A DNA stretch of 13,668 nucleotides, from contig CAAEKQ010000112.1 in NCBI GenBank assembly GCA_900756575.1, positions 1 to 13,668 of the forward strand, read 5' to 3'. The notes beneath the pieces were generated by a model. The model had not been told where the DNA came from. It saw only the letters and a list, made by a program, of their open reading frames with translations, and searched no databases. Below are positions 1 through 6,204 of the stretch, in pieces. The position numbers and the translations under genes were made by a program. How positions within the stretch are numbered: position 1 is the stretch's first letter; each line of letters starts with the position of its first letter. The DNA comes from an uncultured Oscillospiraceae bacterium (GTDB lineage Bacteria; Bacillota; Clostridia; Oscillospirales; Oscillospiraceae).

Positions 1-20
1 AAGGGGATCGCAATCCCCTT
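1..20. repeat. Perfect 8-bp inverted repeat at the window start
   Basis: AAGGGGAT and ATCCCCTT are exact reverse complements around a 4-base loop (CGCA). No T-run follows, so it is not a standard intrinsic terminator. It begins at the first base of the window, so the stem could extend upstream. Confidence 0.6.
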
Positions 21-34
21 GGCACGCCTTTCTC

Positions 35-66
35 CTCTATCTTTCGCCGTGCAGCGAAAGATGGAG
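35..66. repeat. 13-bp inverted repeat upstream of terS
   Basis: Bases 35-47 pair with 54-66 around a 6-base loop (CGTGCA, 48-53). The inner 9 bp (39-47 with 54-62) are perfect, followed by one G-T wobble (38/63) and three more pairs. No T-run follows. It could be a packaging-site element, an RNA processing hairpin or a terminator-like structure of an upstream gene; the sequence does not decide. Confidence 0.6.
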
Positions 67-146
67 TCCCCGAAGGGCGCTGGTTTCGCACTGCGGCCCG
101 TAGAAACGTAAATAAAAATACCCAATCTACCCAAAGGAGCACCACA

Positions 147-455
147 ATGCCTTACCCTACTGAACTTTTCACCTCCGCACTGGCCGAGCTCAAAGAAAAA
201 ATCGCCGCAGGCGACTCCTCCATGGAGGATCAAGTTGAATTAGCGTTACTCACAAAAGCGCTTGGGTATGATTACCAGGAAACCCGCGAGGAGTTTTCGG
301 AAAAAACCGGCGCCAGAACGGTAACTCAGGATCACCATGTTGGCCCGGACGTCCGCGCACAGATCTTTTGGCTGAAAAATCGCTGCCCCCAGCGCTGGAA
401 AGAGCGCCCGGAGCCGGAATTTGAAGGCGAGGTGACGATCCTTGACGACCTGTAA
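147..455 (+). CDS. terS: Terminase small subunit (short form)
   Basis: A 102-residue protein expected to recognise phage DNA and hand it to the large terminase for packaging. The recognisable part is the C-terminal half of the family: GYDYQET (41-47), then VGPDVRAQIFWLKNRCPQRW (66-85), the signature in which a Pro-Asp-x-x-Ala-Gln-Ile-Phe-Trp-Leu-Lys-Asn-Arg stretch ends in a Trp-rich tail. Family members usually carry an N-terminal helix-turn-helix of some 40-50 residues, and I see none here. The ATG has AAGGAG 7 bases upstream. Its end overlaps the large terminase start by 14 bases, which fits translational coupling. The missing DNA-binding part may be encoded outside the window or replaced by another protein. 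Confidence 0.85.
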   Translation: MPYPTELFTSALAELKEKIAAGDSSMEDQVELALLTKALGYDYQETREEFSEKTGARTVTQDHHVGPDVRAQIFWLKNRCPQRWKERPEPEFEGEVTILDDL

Positions 456-1692
456 GCTCTCGGATTTGATCGGCCCGGCCTTTGTTTCCGTCCATCAGGC
501 GGTAAGATCTGGTGATTATCACCGATTTTTGCTGGCAGGCGGGCGCGGAAGCGGGAAAAGCTCCTTCGTTTCCATCGAAATGCTGCTGCTTTTGATCGCC
601 CATCCGGACATCCACGGGGTGGTGCTGCGGAAAGTGGCCCGCACCATGCGCAAAACCGTCTTCCCCCAATATCAGTGGGCGGTGGAGATGCTGGGACTGC
701 GGGATAAATTTCGTGCAACCGTCGAGCCAATGGAGCTTACCTACCTGCCGACCGGGCAAAAGCTCCTGTTTTGCGGGGCGGACGATCCCGGGGCACTAAA
801 ATCCATAAAACCCCAGTTCGGCTACATCGCGCTGCTGCACTTCGAGGAGTGGGATCAGTTTTCCGGCCTGGAGGAGGTACGGAGCATCCGGCAGTCGGTG
901 CTCCGGGGCGGCGATCAGGGCTGGGAGTTCTGCACGTTCAATCCGCCAAAGAACCGAAAAAACTTCGCAAATCGGTCAATTTTAGCGGCAAACACAGGCG
1001 AATTTGTCCATAGAAGTACGTACTTATCTGTCCCGCAGAAATGGCTTGGCAAGCGGTTTTTGGAGAATGCAGCGGAGTTGAAGAAAAATAATCCCGCGGA
1101 TTACCGGCATGAATACCTGGGAGAGCCGGGGGGAACCGGGTCTGCGGTGTTCGAAAATCTCCGGCTGCGGCCCATTTCCGACGCTGAATTGGGGGAGTTT
1201 GACCGGATTTACAGCGGCTTGGACTGGGGCTATTACCCCGATCCCTGGGCGTTTAATCAAATGCACTACGATTCCGCCCGGAAAATTCTCTACATTTTCG
1301 CGGAAAAAACCATGCGCCGGTGCGGGAATCGGGAGACGGCGCAGGCACTTAAGGAAATGGGAATTACGGACGAGGATATTATCATTGCGGATTCTGCCGA
1401 GAAAAAGTCCATTCAGGATTACAAAGACTTTGGCTTTGACTGCCGGCCCGCCCGAAAAGGCCCCGGCAGCGTCCAGTATTCCCACAAATGGCTGCAATCC
1501 CTGAGGTCAATCGTCATTGATCCCAGCCGATGCCCGGACACGGCCCGGGAATTTTCCGAATATGAGTACGAAAAAGACCGGGAAGGGCGGGTGCTTGGCG
1601 GTTACCCCGACCGCAACAACCATCACATCGACGCTGTGCGCTACGCCATGGAGCCGGTCTGGCGCAGGAGAGGAGCAGATTATGAAGCATGA
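442..1692 (+). CDS. terL: Terminase large subunit (Terminase_3/PBSX-like ATPase-nuclease)
   Basis: The packaging motor: it hydrolyses ATP to drive DNA through the portal and cuts concatemers into genome units. The 416 residues show both domains. The ATPase has Walker A GGRGSGKS (33-40), a Walker B with catalytic acid in LLHFEEWDQ (131-139) and the coupling-type motif WEFCTFNPP (161-169). The RNase H-like nuclease has acidic residues in GLDWGY (D261), IIIADSAEKKS (D317) and HHIDAVRYAM (D397). The length is normal for the family. The start is TTG at 442 with GAGG at 429-432, 9 bases upstream; no ATG lies before the Walker A motif. It overlaps terS by 14 bases and portal by 11. Lysine codons favour AAA (16 of 23), unlike the capsid gene. 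Confidence 0.95.
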   Translation: MTTCKLSDLIGPAFVSVHQAVRSGDYHRFLLAGGRGSGKSSFVSIEMLLLLIAHPDIHGVVLRKVARTMRKTVFPQYQWAVEMLGLRDKFRATVEPMELTYLPTGQKLLFCGADDPGALKSIKPQFGYIALLHFEEWDQFSGLEEVRSIRQSVLRGGDQGWEFCTFNPPKNRKNFANRSILAANTGEFVHRSTYLSVPQKWLGKRFLENAAELKKNNPADYRHEYLGEPGGTGSAVFENLRLRPISDAELGEFDRIYSGLDWGYYPDPWAFNQMHYDSARKILYIFAEKTMRRCGNRETAQALKEMGITDEDIIIADSAEKKSIQDYKDFGFDCRPARKGPGSVQYSHKWLQSLRSIVIDPSRCPDTAREFSEYEYEKDREGRVLGGYPDRNNHHIDAVRYAMEPVWRRRGADYEA

Positions 1693-2965
1693 AGTTGGAC
1701 TTTGGGAAAATGCGGCAATTTCGCCGGTGATGGCTGGCGCGATGAACGCCTGGATGGAGGCATTTTACGGGGAACCGGACTGGAAAATTGGAAATATCCG
1801 TCTTTCTGGACTGCCCGCCGCCATTACCGGCTACGTTGCAACCCTTGTCACCGGCGAAATGGAGCTGAATTTCGGGGATTCTCCCCGGGGAAAGGCGATG
1901 GGTCGCCTATTTCGGAGCCTGAAGGACAAGCTGCACTTGGCGGTTCAGCTGGCGGCGGCCTTTGGTTTTGTTGCCATTCGGCCAACGGTAGATAACGGGG
2001 AAATTACATTCACCATTGCAGGCCCGGGACGGTTTTTCCCCACTCGATATGCGCTGGACGGCAGGGTCGTTGCCGGATATTTCGCGGATTTTTCCGGAGA
2101 TTACGCGAAAATCGAGGGGTTTGACTACCGAAACGGCATGCTGACCATGACAAATCGGGCGTTTCGGCTGCGGGGGGAGGTGCTTGGGGAGGAAATGCCC
2201 CTGTCGGTGGTGCCGGAATGGGCGGATTTGTCCCAGAAAACCGTGCTGGAGGGGGTGAAGGGGCCGCTGTTTGGACTGATCGCCATGCCGTTTGCCAATA
2301 TGGTGGAACCAGATTCACCTTTGCCGGTGAGCCTGTTCGCAGGAGCCATGGAGAGCATCATGGAATTTGACCAGGTTTACTCTGAATTACTCTATGAGCT
2401 TCATTCGGGACGCAGGAAGAACATTATTGAGCGAACCGCAATCGTCCCCGAGGGGAAACGGAAGCGAATTCGCGGCGTGCGCTATCAGGATCCCGCCACG
2501 GACACCTACATTCTCGATCCCGCCGAGGAGCACAGCCCGTTTCAGGACTATTCGCCGTCCATTCGAACCGAGGAATACCTGGCCGGGATGCGGGCAATCC
2601 TGCATATGATCGAAAATCAGTGCCATTTATCCCCAGGTTCTCTGGCGTTGGACGATCGAACCGGGGCGCTGACCGCTACCCAGGTGATTTCGCAGGATCG
2701 AACCACCTATCACACCTGCGCGGCCATCGAACAGCACGGGCTGACGCCTGCGATTCGGCAGCTCAGTGATGCGGTGGAGGCGCTGGGGGAGCTCTATGGA
2801 CTGTTACCTGCGGGGGACGCAGAAGTTACTGTTTCCTACGGAGACGGGGTATTTGAGGATACCCAGCAGGAGTTTAGCCGCCGCCTTCAGATGCTGGAAA
2901 AGGGCGTGATTGATGTGGCGGAGATGCGCCGGTGGTACTTTGGTTCGTCGGACGGCGCCCAGTGA
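1682..2965 (+). CDS. Portal protein (A118-like family)
   Basis: Forms the dodecameric ring at one capsid vertex through which DNA enters and to which the tail attaches. It has 427 residues from ATG 1682, preceded by AGGAG at 1671-1675. The frame is open further upstream, but that part only shadows terL. A118-like signatures are SLFAGAMESIMEFDQVY (217-233), where a long helix leads into the stem, and TATQVISQDRTTYHT (331-345), close to the family's Thr-Ala-Thr-Glu-Val-Ile-Ser. The tail QEFSRRLQMLEKGVIDVAEM (396-415) is also typical. The TGA stop lies inside a CAGTGA repeat copy (2960-2965). In related phages a minor head protein gene often follows; here a non-coding gap follows instead. Confidence 0.9.
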   Translation: MKHEVGLWENAAISPVMAGAMNAWMEAFYGEPDWKIGNIRLSGLPAAITGYVATLVTGEMELNFGDSPRGKAMGRLFRSLKDKLHLAVQLAAAFGFVAIRPTVDNGEITFTIAGPGRFFPTRYALDGRVVAGYFADFSGDYAKIEGFDYRNGMLTMTNRAFRLRGEVLGEEMPLSVVPEWADLSQKTVLEGVKGPLFGLIAMPFANMVEPDSPLPVSLFAGAMESIMEFDQVYSELLYELHSGRRKNIIERTAIVPEGKRKRIRGVRYQDPATDTYILDPAEEHSPFQDYSPSIRTEEYLAGMRAILHMIENQCHLSPGSLALDDRTGALTATQVISQDRTTYHTCAAIEQHGLTPAIRQLSDAVEALGELYGLLPAGDAEVTVSYGDGVFEDTQQEFSRRLQMLEKGVIDVAEMRRWYFGSSDGAQ

Positions 2966-2995
2966 GATGCGCTGGCGTCCCCAATGGGATTTGCT
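2960..2995 (+). repeat. Degenerate gap-repeat copy at the end of portal
   Basis: CAGTGA (2960-2965) supplies the portal stop codon. CCCCAATGGGATTTGCT (2979-2995) matches CCCCAAGGGGACTTGCT in the gap after the capsid gene (4586-4602) at 15 of 17 positions. A small GTCCC/GGGAT stem (2977-2981 with 2986-2990) sits within it. Confidence 0.5.
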
Positions 2996-3163
2996 ACGTT
3001 ACACGAGTGAAATTTGTTTTCATAAGTTAAATAATTCCCTGCGGGAATTGTGAAATATGCTTCGGATGTAAATGGTTCGCTTACGCGATGATAGATTTTT
3101 TGGGCGGTTACGCAAGTGCGAACCGTTCAACCACCGTTATTTTGACAGAAAGGGGCACACAAA
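2966..3163. repeat. Non-coding gap with tandem small hairpins between portal and scaffold
   Basis: The longest gene-free stretch of the window (198 bases), more AT-rich than the genes. It starts with a copy of the gap repeat (2960-2995). Then come a perfect 7-bp hairpin AATTCCC-TGC-GGGAATT (3033-3049), an imperfect hairpin with a C(TTCG)G tetraloop (3055-3069), a TCGC/GCGA stem with loop TTAC (3077-3088), and a stem CGGTT-A-CGC / GCG-AACCG with loop AAGT (3105-3125). GGTTCGC at 3074-3080 can also pair with GCGAACC at 3118-3124, giving an alternative fold. GTGAAAT appears twice as a linker (3007, 3050). From memory, similar small-hairpin strings occur between genes of gut Clostridia. AAAGGGG at 3149-3155 is the next gene's ribosome binding site. 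I see no open reading frame with coding character. Confidence 0.6.
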
Positions 3164-3568
3164 ATGGACTTATCTTATCTCCGCGAGCTCCTCCCGGACG
3201 TGGAGGAGGACGCACTGAACTCGATTTTATCCACCCATCAGCAGGAATTATCCACATTGACCACCGCAAACGCCCAGCTCAGTCAGGATCTTTCCGCCGC
3301 GCGCTACGACATCGCCCTGGAACAGGCCACCGCGCCGCTCCATTTTTCCAGCCGCGCCGCAAAATCCGCGTTTCTTTCTGCCGCACGGGCGAAAAATTTG
3401 CCCATCGAGGAAGGAAAGCTGCAGGGCTTTGGGGAGTTCCAGCGGCAGTTTGAGGAGAATGACCCCGGGGCGTTCAGCCGTGGGCCGGTGGTGGTGAAGG
3501 ACACGGGGAGTGGAACTATGAATTGCGGGAATAGTTCGGCGCTCCGCAGGGCGTTTGGGCTGAAGTGA
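3164..3568 (+). CDS. Capsid scaffolding protein (GP20-like, short)
   Basis: Likely the internal scaffold that guides capsid subunits into a procapsid and then leaves. Of 134 residues, about 15-52 are a predicted helical, heptad-like stretch (ILSTHQQELSTLTTANAQL). Next comes a conserved-looking block rich in Ala, Lys and Arg (RAAKSAFLSAARAKNLPIE, 64-82), then LQGFGEFQRQFEENDPGAF (86-104), which resembles the C-terminal region of phage minor structural GP20-type scaffolds. The usual length is about 180-200 residues, so the coiled coil is shortened. ATG 3164 has AAAGGGG 8 bases upstream. Its place directly before the capsid gene fits. The TGA stop lies in AAGTGAAGTG, another gap-repeat fragment. 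Confidence 0.75.
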   Translation: MDLSYLRELLPDVEEDALNSILSTHQQELSTLTTANAQLSQDLSAARYDIALEQATAPLHFSSRAAKSAFLSAARAKNLPIEEGKLQGFGEFQRQFEENDPGAFSRGPVVVKDTGSGTMNCGNSSALRRAFGLK

Positions 3569-3647
3569 AGTGGCATGACGCGCGGCCAAATCGCACACCC
3601 AACACACCAATTTCAATGCTGTAATCAATTTTTTAGGAGGAAACGAT
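3563..3647 (+). repeat. Scaffold-capsid gap with repeat fragment and strong ribosome binding site
   Basis: AGTGAAGTG at 3564-3572 is identical to 4562-4570 in the next gap and includes the scaffold stop. A CA-rich, apparently unstructured stretch (3591-3609) follows, then a near-consensus AGGAGG (3635-3640) 7 bases before the capsid ATG. The open leader and the strong site fit very high translation of the capsid gene. I see no gene here. Confidence 0.5.
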
Positions 3648-4547
3648 ATGAACAACATCACCCTTGCAAAGAAATTCGTTCCGCTGCTGGACGAGACCTA
3701 CCGTCTTGCCTCCCTGACTTCGGTTCTGGACGGCAACCCCGACCTGATCCGTCAGGGGGCCAACTGGGGGGAGCTGATTATCCCCATTATGAACCTTCAG
3801 GGACTTGGTGATTACGATCGAAGCAGCGGCTATGTAGAGGGAGACGTAACCCTTACTTACGAGACCATCGCCTGCAACTACGACCGCGCCCGGATGTTCA
3901 ACGTGGACACCGTGGACGATCTGGAGGCTGCGGGTACGGCCTTCGGCAATCTGGCCGGGGAGTTCATCCGCAATAAGGTGGCCCCGGAGCTGGATGCGTT
4001 CCGGCTTGCCTGCTACGCCAACAGGGCTGGCGTTACAAAGGTTTCCGGTGCTTTGTCCACCGGCGCGGACGTGGTGACTGCCCTGCGCACCGCCGTCACG
4101 CAGATGGACGAGGACGAGGTTCCTCCGGACAATCGGTACCTCTTTATTACCCCCACCCTCCACGGATTGGTGCAGGATATGGACACTACCAAGAGCCGCG
4201 AGGTGCTTAGTCGTTTCGCGGGGGTAATTGACGTTCCCCAGAGCCGGTTCTATTCCAAGCTGGCGCTGAAGACCGGCAGGCTCATCACTACCGGCTCCGG
4301 CGACACGCTGACCACCGACGATCAGCGCGAGGGCGGCTTTATGAAGGCCACCGGCGGCAAGGATCTCAACTTTATGGTGATCCATCAGCCTGCGGTGATC
4401 CAGTTCCAGAAGCACGTTTCCCCCAAAATCATCACCCCTGCCCAGAATCCCACCGCCGACGCCTATAAGTTCGCCTACCATAATGTGGGTATCGCCGATG
4501 TGTATGAGAACAAGCTGGCAGGCGTGTATGTGCATAAAAAGCCCTAA
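3648..4547 (+). CDS. Major capsid protein
   Basis: The main shell protein, 299 residues, expected to have the HK97 fold and to assemble around the scaffold. Evidence is its place after the scaffold, its length, and typical blocks. The N-terminal part has ANWGELIIPIMNLQGLGDY (about 39-57), the middle has GEFIRNKVAPELDAFRLACY (about 105-124), and the C-terminus has VGIADVYENKLAGVYVHKK (280-298), which resembles coat proteins of A118-like phages. No protease gene is nearby, and the N-terminus is short, so cleavage of a delta domain is unlikely. AGGAGG lies 7 bases before ATG 3648. Lysine codons are AAG in 12 of 15 cases, the reverse of terL, consistent with selection for high expression. Confidence 0.88.
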   Translation: MNNITLAKKFVPLLDETYRLASLTSVLDGNPDLIRQGANWGELIIPIMNLQGLGDYDRSSGYVEGDVTLTYETIACNYDRARMFNVDTVDDLEAAGTAFGNLAGEFIRNKVAPELDAFRLACYANRAGVTKVSGALSTGADVVTALRTAVTQMDEDEVPPDNRYLFITPTLHGLVQDMDTTKSREVLSRFAGVIDVPQSRFYSKLALKTGRLITTGSGDTLTTDDQREGGFMKATGGKDLNFMVIHQPAVIQFQKHVSPKIITPAQNPTADAYKFAYHNVGIADVYENKLAGVYVHKKP

Positions 4548-4559
4548 CGCTTTTCTGGC

Positions 4560-4609
4560 GCAGTGAAGTGTGTCACTTTGGCTTACCCCAAGGGGACTTG
4601 CTTCACTGC
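4560..4609. repeat. Long imperfect hairpin after the capsid gene (most intact gap-repeat copy)
   Basis: The ends GCAGTGAAG (4560-4568) and CTTCACTGC (4601-4609) are exact reverse complements. The stem continues inward with two wobble pairs, a mismatch, 3 bp, a mismatch and 6 bp to a 6-base loop (4582-4587), about 20 pairs in all. No T-run follows it. It lies between the most highly expressed head gene and low-copy connector genes, so it may damp transcription or protect the 3' end of capsid mRNA. That role is inference. Confidence 0.7.
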
Positions 4610-4638
4610 ACGCCGCCGCCACGACAGAAAGGAAACCT

Positions 4639-4974
4639 ATGACCTACACAACCCTACTCTCCACCTACTCCGGCGCGCTCACCGATTCGGCGCTCAACAC
4701 TGCGGCTTCGGAAGCCTGGGGCTACCTCCTGGGCCAGACTTTGGGCCGCATCACCGGGGTGGAAACCGTCACCGAGGAGCTTTCCCAGTGCTTTTCCGCC
4801 CTGATTGACCTGTGCTATGGTGACGCACAGTCCGTGAGTGCTGAAACCGTAGGTGACTTCAAGCGTGAATATCGCGACCCCGCCGCCGGACGATCCCAGC
4901 TCCAGCGGGCCACGGAAGTGATCCGCCAGTACTTGGGCGGCACGGATTTACTCTTTCGAGGGACGGAGGAATGA
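4639..4974 (+). CDS. Head-tail connector, adaptor-type protein
   Basis: A 111-residue, mostly helical protein probably docking under the portal (SPP1 gp15 or HK97 gp6 type). Visible marks are VGDFKREYRD (71-80) and the C-terminal ATEVIRQYLGGTDLLFRG (91-108), which resembles the Ile-x-x-Tyr-Leu...Gly-Leu-Leu-Tyr-Arg-Gly ending of gp6-like connectors. I chose ATG 4639, with AAAGGAAA at 4628-4635, over an upstream GTG at 4570 because the extension would lie inside the hairpin after the capsid gene. The stop overlaps the next gene's possible start (ATGA, 4971-4974). The gene order capsid, adaptor, minor capsid 1, 2, 3 is standard for A118-like phages. Confidence 0.75.
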   Translation: MTYTTLLSTYSGALTDSALNTAASEAWGYLLGQTLGRITGVETVTEELSQCFSALIDLCYGDAQSVSAETVGDFKREYRDPAAGRSQLQRATEVIRQYLGGTDLLFRGTEE

Positions 4975-4976
4975 CC

Positions 4977-5363
4977 ATGCTGCCCATGACCGTGACCGTT
5001 TTTTCCCGCTACACCACCGGCGAAACCCTGATTTGGCAACCGGTGATCCTGGCCGGGGTGCTCTATCGCCCTGCACAGGGTCAAACGCTCACCGCCACCG
5101 GCCCCGAATTCTCCGGAAAAACCGGCACCCTCTGGATTCCCTACCGCCCGGGCCGGGTGAGTGGGCAGGAATTCTTCTCTGCAACGGACAAATCCGGCCT
5201 GTTCACCCTGCGCCCCGGGGACTTTATTCTACCGGGAACCGTAAGCGATACTTCCATCACCGGGGAACTCCGGGAGCGCTATCCCAATGCCCGGCGGATT
5301 CTCACCGTCACGGAGCGGCGGTATGGCACGAGTCTCGACCACTGGGAGGTGACGGTGGCGTGA
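4977..5363 (+). CDS. Minor capsid protein 1-like, probable head-closure protein
   Basis: A 128-residue, beta-rich protein in the place of the A118-like minor capsid protein 1. That protein likely seals the head below the adaptor (SPP1 gp16 position). Visible pieces are the start MLPMTVTVFSRYTTG, a central FFSATDKSGLFTLRPGDFIL (about 61-80), and the end GTSLDHWEVTVA, where a Gly-Ser-x-x-His-Trp-Glu-Val-type ending is typical of this position. GGAGG (4965-4969) is 7 bases from ATG 4977 but only 1 base from ATG 4971. The latter would give the ATGA overlap and could use GAGGG at 4958-4962, so the start may be two codons earlier. It ends overlapping the next gene at GTGA. Confidence 0.7.
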   Translation: MLPMTVTVFSRYTTGETLIWQPVILAGVLYRPAQGQTLTATGPEFSGKTGTLWIPYRPGRVSGQEFFSATDKSGLFTLRPGDFILPGTVSDTSITGELRERYPNARRILTVTERRYGTSLDHWEVTVA

Positions 5364-5695
5364 AATGCACCCTGCGCGTAAATTTTTCTCCCCAGGAGAT
5401 TTTGGCCCGCCGGGGACTCGGCCCGTCGGGCCGCGCCCAACTCCGGCTTGCCCAGTCCGCCCGGGCCAGAATGGACAAATATGTCCCATTTGATACAGGT
5501 TTTCTGAAAAATTCCGCCCAAATCTCCCCCGATGGCCGCCAAATCGTCTATTCCGCCCCCTATGCCGGGGCACAATTCTATGGAAATTATCACCATTCCG
5601 ACCCGAACCGTGGCAAATTCTGGGATAGACGGATGCTAGCCGGGGAGAAATCGGCGCTGATTTCCGACGTAATAGCCGTCACGGGAGGGAGGTGA
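5360..5695 (+). CDS. Minor capsid protein 2 (HK97 gp10-like)
   Basis: A 111-residue protein of the HK97 gp10/minor capsid 2 type, acting in head-tail joining or tail completion. Hallmarks are MDKYVPFDTGFLKNS (38-52), matching the family's Tyr-Val-Pro-x-x-x-Gly-x-Leu-x-x-Ser, then IVYSAPYAGAQFYGN (62-76), the usual Pro-Tyr-Ala-x-x-x-Tyr-Gly block, and a late Trp (88) followed by Asp-Arg-Arg-Met. The start is GTG 5360, overlapping the previous stop as GTGA, with GGAGG at 5345-5349. The frame is open upstream to 5033, but that part shadows minor capsid 1 and has no family character. Its stop sits within the ribosome binding site of the next gene. Confidence 0.82.
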   Translation: MKCTLRVNFSPQEILARRGLGPSGRAQLRLAQSARARMDKYVPFDTGFLKNSAQISPDGRQIVYSAPYAGAQFYGNYHHSDPNRGKFWDRRMLAGEKSALISDVIAVTGGR

Positions 5696-5699
5696 GCCG

Positions 5700-6116
5700 A
5701 TGATTGACGCCATTCGAAGGTACCTTCAGGGGTACCCGGGGCTGCGGGACGGGGTGCTCCATCTGGACGGATTGCCCGAGAAGAGTTACACCTATAGCCT
5801 GTCCGTCATCCCCTGCCAGCCAGTACTCAAACGCTACATGGACGGGGGAGAACGACGGAAGTCTCTGTTTCTGTTGCAGTCCCGACGCTTTTTTGGGGAG
5901 AATTTGCCCGGTCAAAGCGAAAATTTGCAGTTTTTCTCCGACTTTGATGCATGGCTCCGGCGAAAAAATGCTGCCGGGGAACTGCCGGAGTTGGGGGAGA
6001 ACCGGGTTTGCCTGGAAGTAAGCCTGGTCACGTCCGGCTACATTATGGAAGCGGACGGGGCAGGGTATGGGCGGTACCAGGCGGAGTTGAGTGTCGTTTA
6101 TTTCCAGGGCGCGTAA
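5700..6116 (+). CDS. Minor capsid protein 3, probable tail terminator
   Basis: A 138-residue protein matching the minor capsid 3 group, thought to cap the tail tube and fix it to the head (lambda gpU or SPP1 gp17 role). Recognisable parts are VIPCQPVLKRYMDGG (36-50), then a central run with Phe-Leu-Leu-Gln-Ser-Arg-Arg-Phe, NLQFFSDFDAWLRRKN about residues 77-92, and the C-terminal strand GRYQAELSVVYFQGA. GGGAGGTGA at 5687-5695 is 7 bases before ATG 5700 and includes the previous gene's stop, so the two are tightly coupled. It is the last of four connector genes and directly precedes the tail tube gene after an 88-base gap. Confidence 0.8.
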   Translation: MIDAIRRYLQGYPGLRDGVLHLDGLPEKSYTYSLSVIPCQPVLKRYMDGGERRKSLFLLQSRRFFGENLPGQSENLQFFSDFDAWLRRKNAAGELPELGENRVCLEVSLVTSGYIMEADGAGYGRYQAELSVVYFQGA

Positions 6117-6130
6117 CTGCGATGCACGGA

Positions 6131-6180
6131 TTTGGCTGCATACCCCGCCCAGTGAAGTTGCGCGACACCGTAGCGTAACT
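6131..6180. repeat. Gap-repeat copy and hairpin before the tail tube gene
   Basis: TTTGGCTGCATACCCC (6131-6146) equals TTTGGCTTACCCC at 4577-4589 except for an inserted GCA. CAGTGAAGTTG (6150-6160) matches the start of the post-capsid hairpin. AGTTGCGC (6156-6163) pairs with GCGTAACT (6173-6180) through 8 bp with one wobble. No T-run of terminator type follows. The tail tube ribosome binding site follows at 6191. Confidence 0.5.
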
Positions 6181-6204
6181 ATTTATTACCAAGGAGGAAC
6201 TTAC

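Larger units (their letters stand above)
1..146 (+). other. Non-coding leader upstream of the small terminase gene
   Basis: This stretch holds two inverted repeats (1-20 and 35-66), then an AT-rich run (about 105-126) and the AAGGAG ribosome binding site (134-139) of the terminase gene. I see no convincing promoter. The frame of the terminase gene stays open without a stop to the window edge, but the conceptual peptide has no recognisable fold and would run through both hairpins, so I treat it as non-coding. Phage cohesive or packaging sites commonly lie just before the small terminase gene, so this is a candidate place for one. That is position-based inference only. Confidence 0.5.

Noticed and set aside
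3..146. Open frame continuing upstream from terS to the window edge as a longer terminase
   Set aside because: The peptide would cross two strong hairpins, has no helix-turn-helix character, and a good ribosome binding site precedes ATG 147.
1517..1681. Upstream extension of the portal frame
   Set aside because: It lies entirely within terL in another frame; ATG 1682 has a proper ribosome binding site and matches family length.
3142..3147. TTGACA as a -35 promoter box before the scaffold gene
   Set aside because: The matching -10 position falls inside the coding start and is not TATAAT-like; the site overlaps the ribosome binding region.
2996..3163. CRISPR-like array in the portal-scaffold gap
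   Set aside because: The hairpins differ in sequence and spacing; there are no identical repeats with unique spacers and no cas genes.
4537..4554. AAAAGC-CCTAAC-GCTTTT hairpin at the end of the capsid gene as an intrinsic terminator
   Set aside because: The stem has only two GC pairs and overlaps the last codons; the T-run is only the second arm, so termination is unlikely.
3633..4622. A 329-codon minus-strand frame opposite the capsid gene
   Set aside because: It covers the capsid gene with its ribosome binding site and the hairpin; composition and position indicate a shadow.
5033..5359. Upstream extension of the minor capsid 2 frame
   Set aside because: It shadows minor capsid 1 and has a Pro/Arg/Gly-rich out-of-frame composition; GTG 5360 gives the normal family length.
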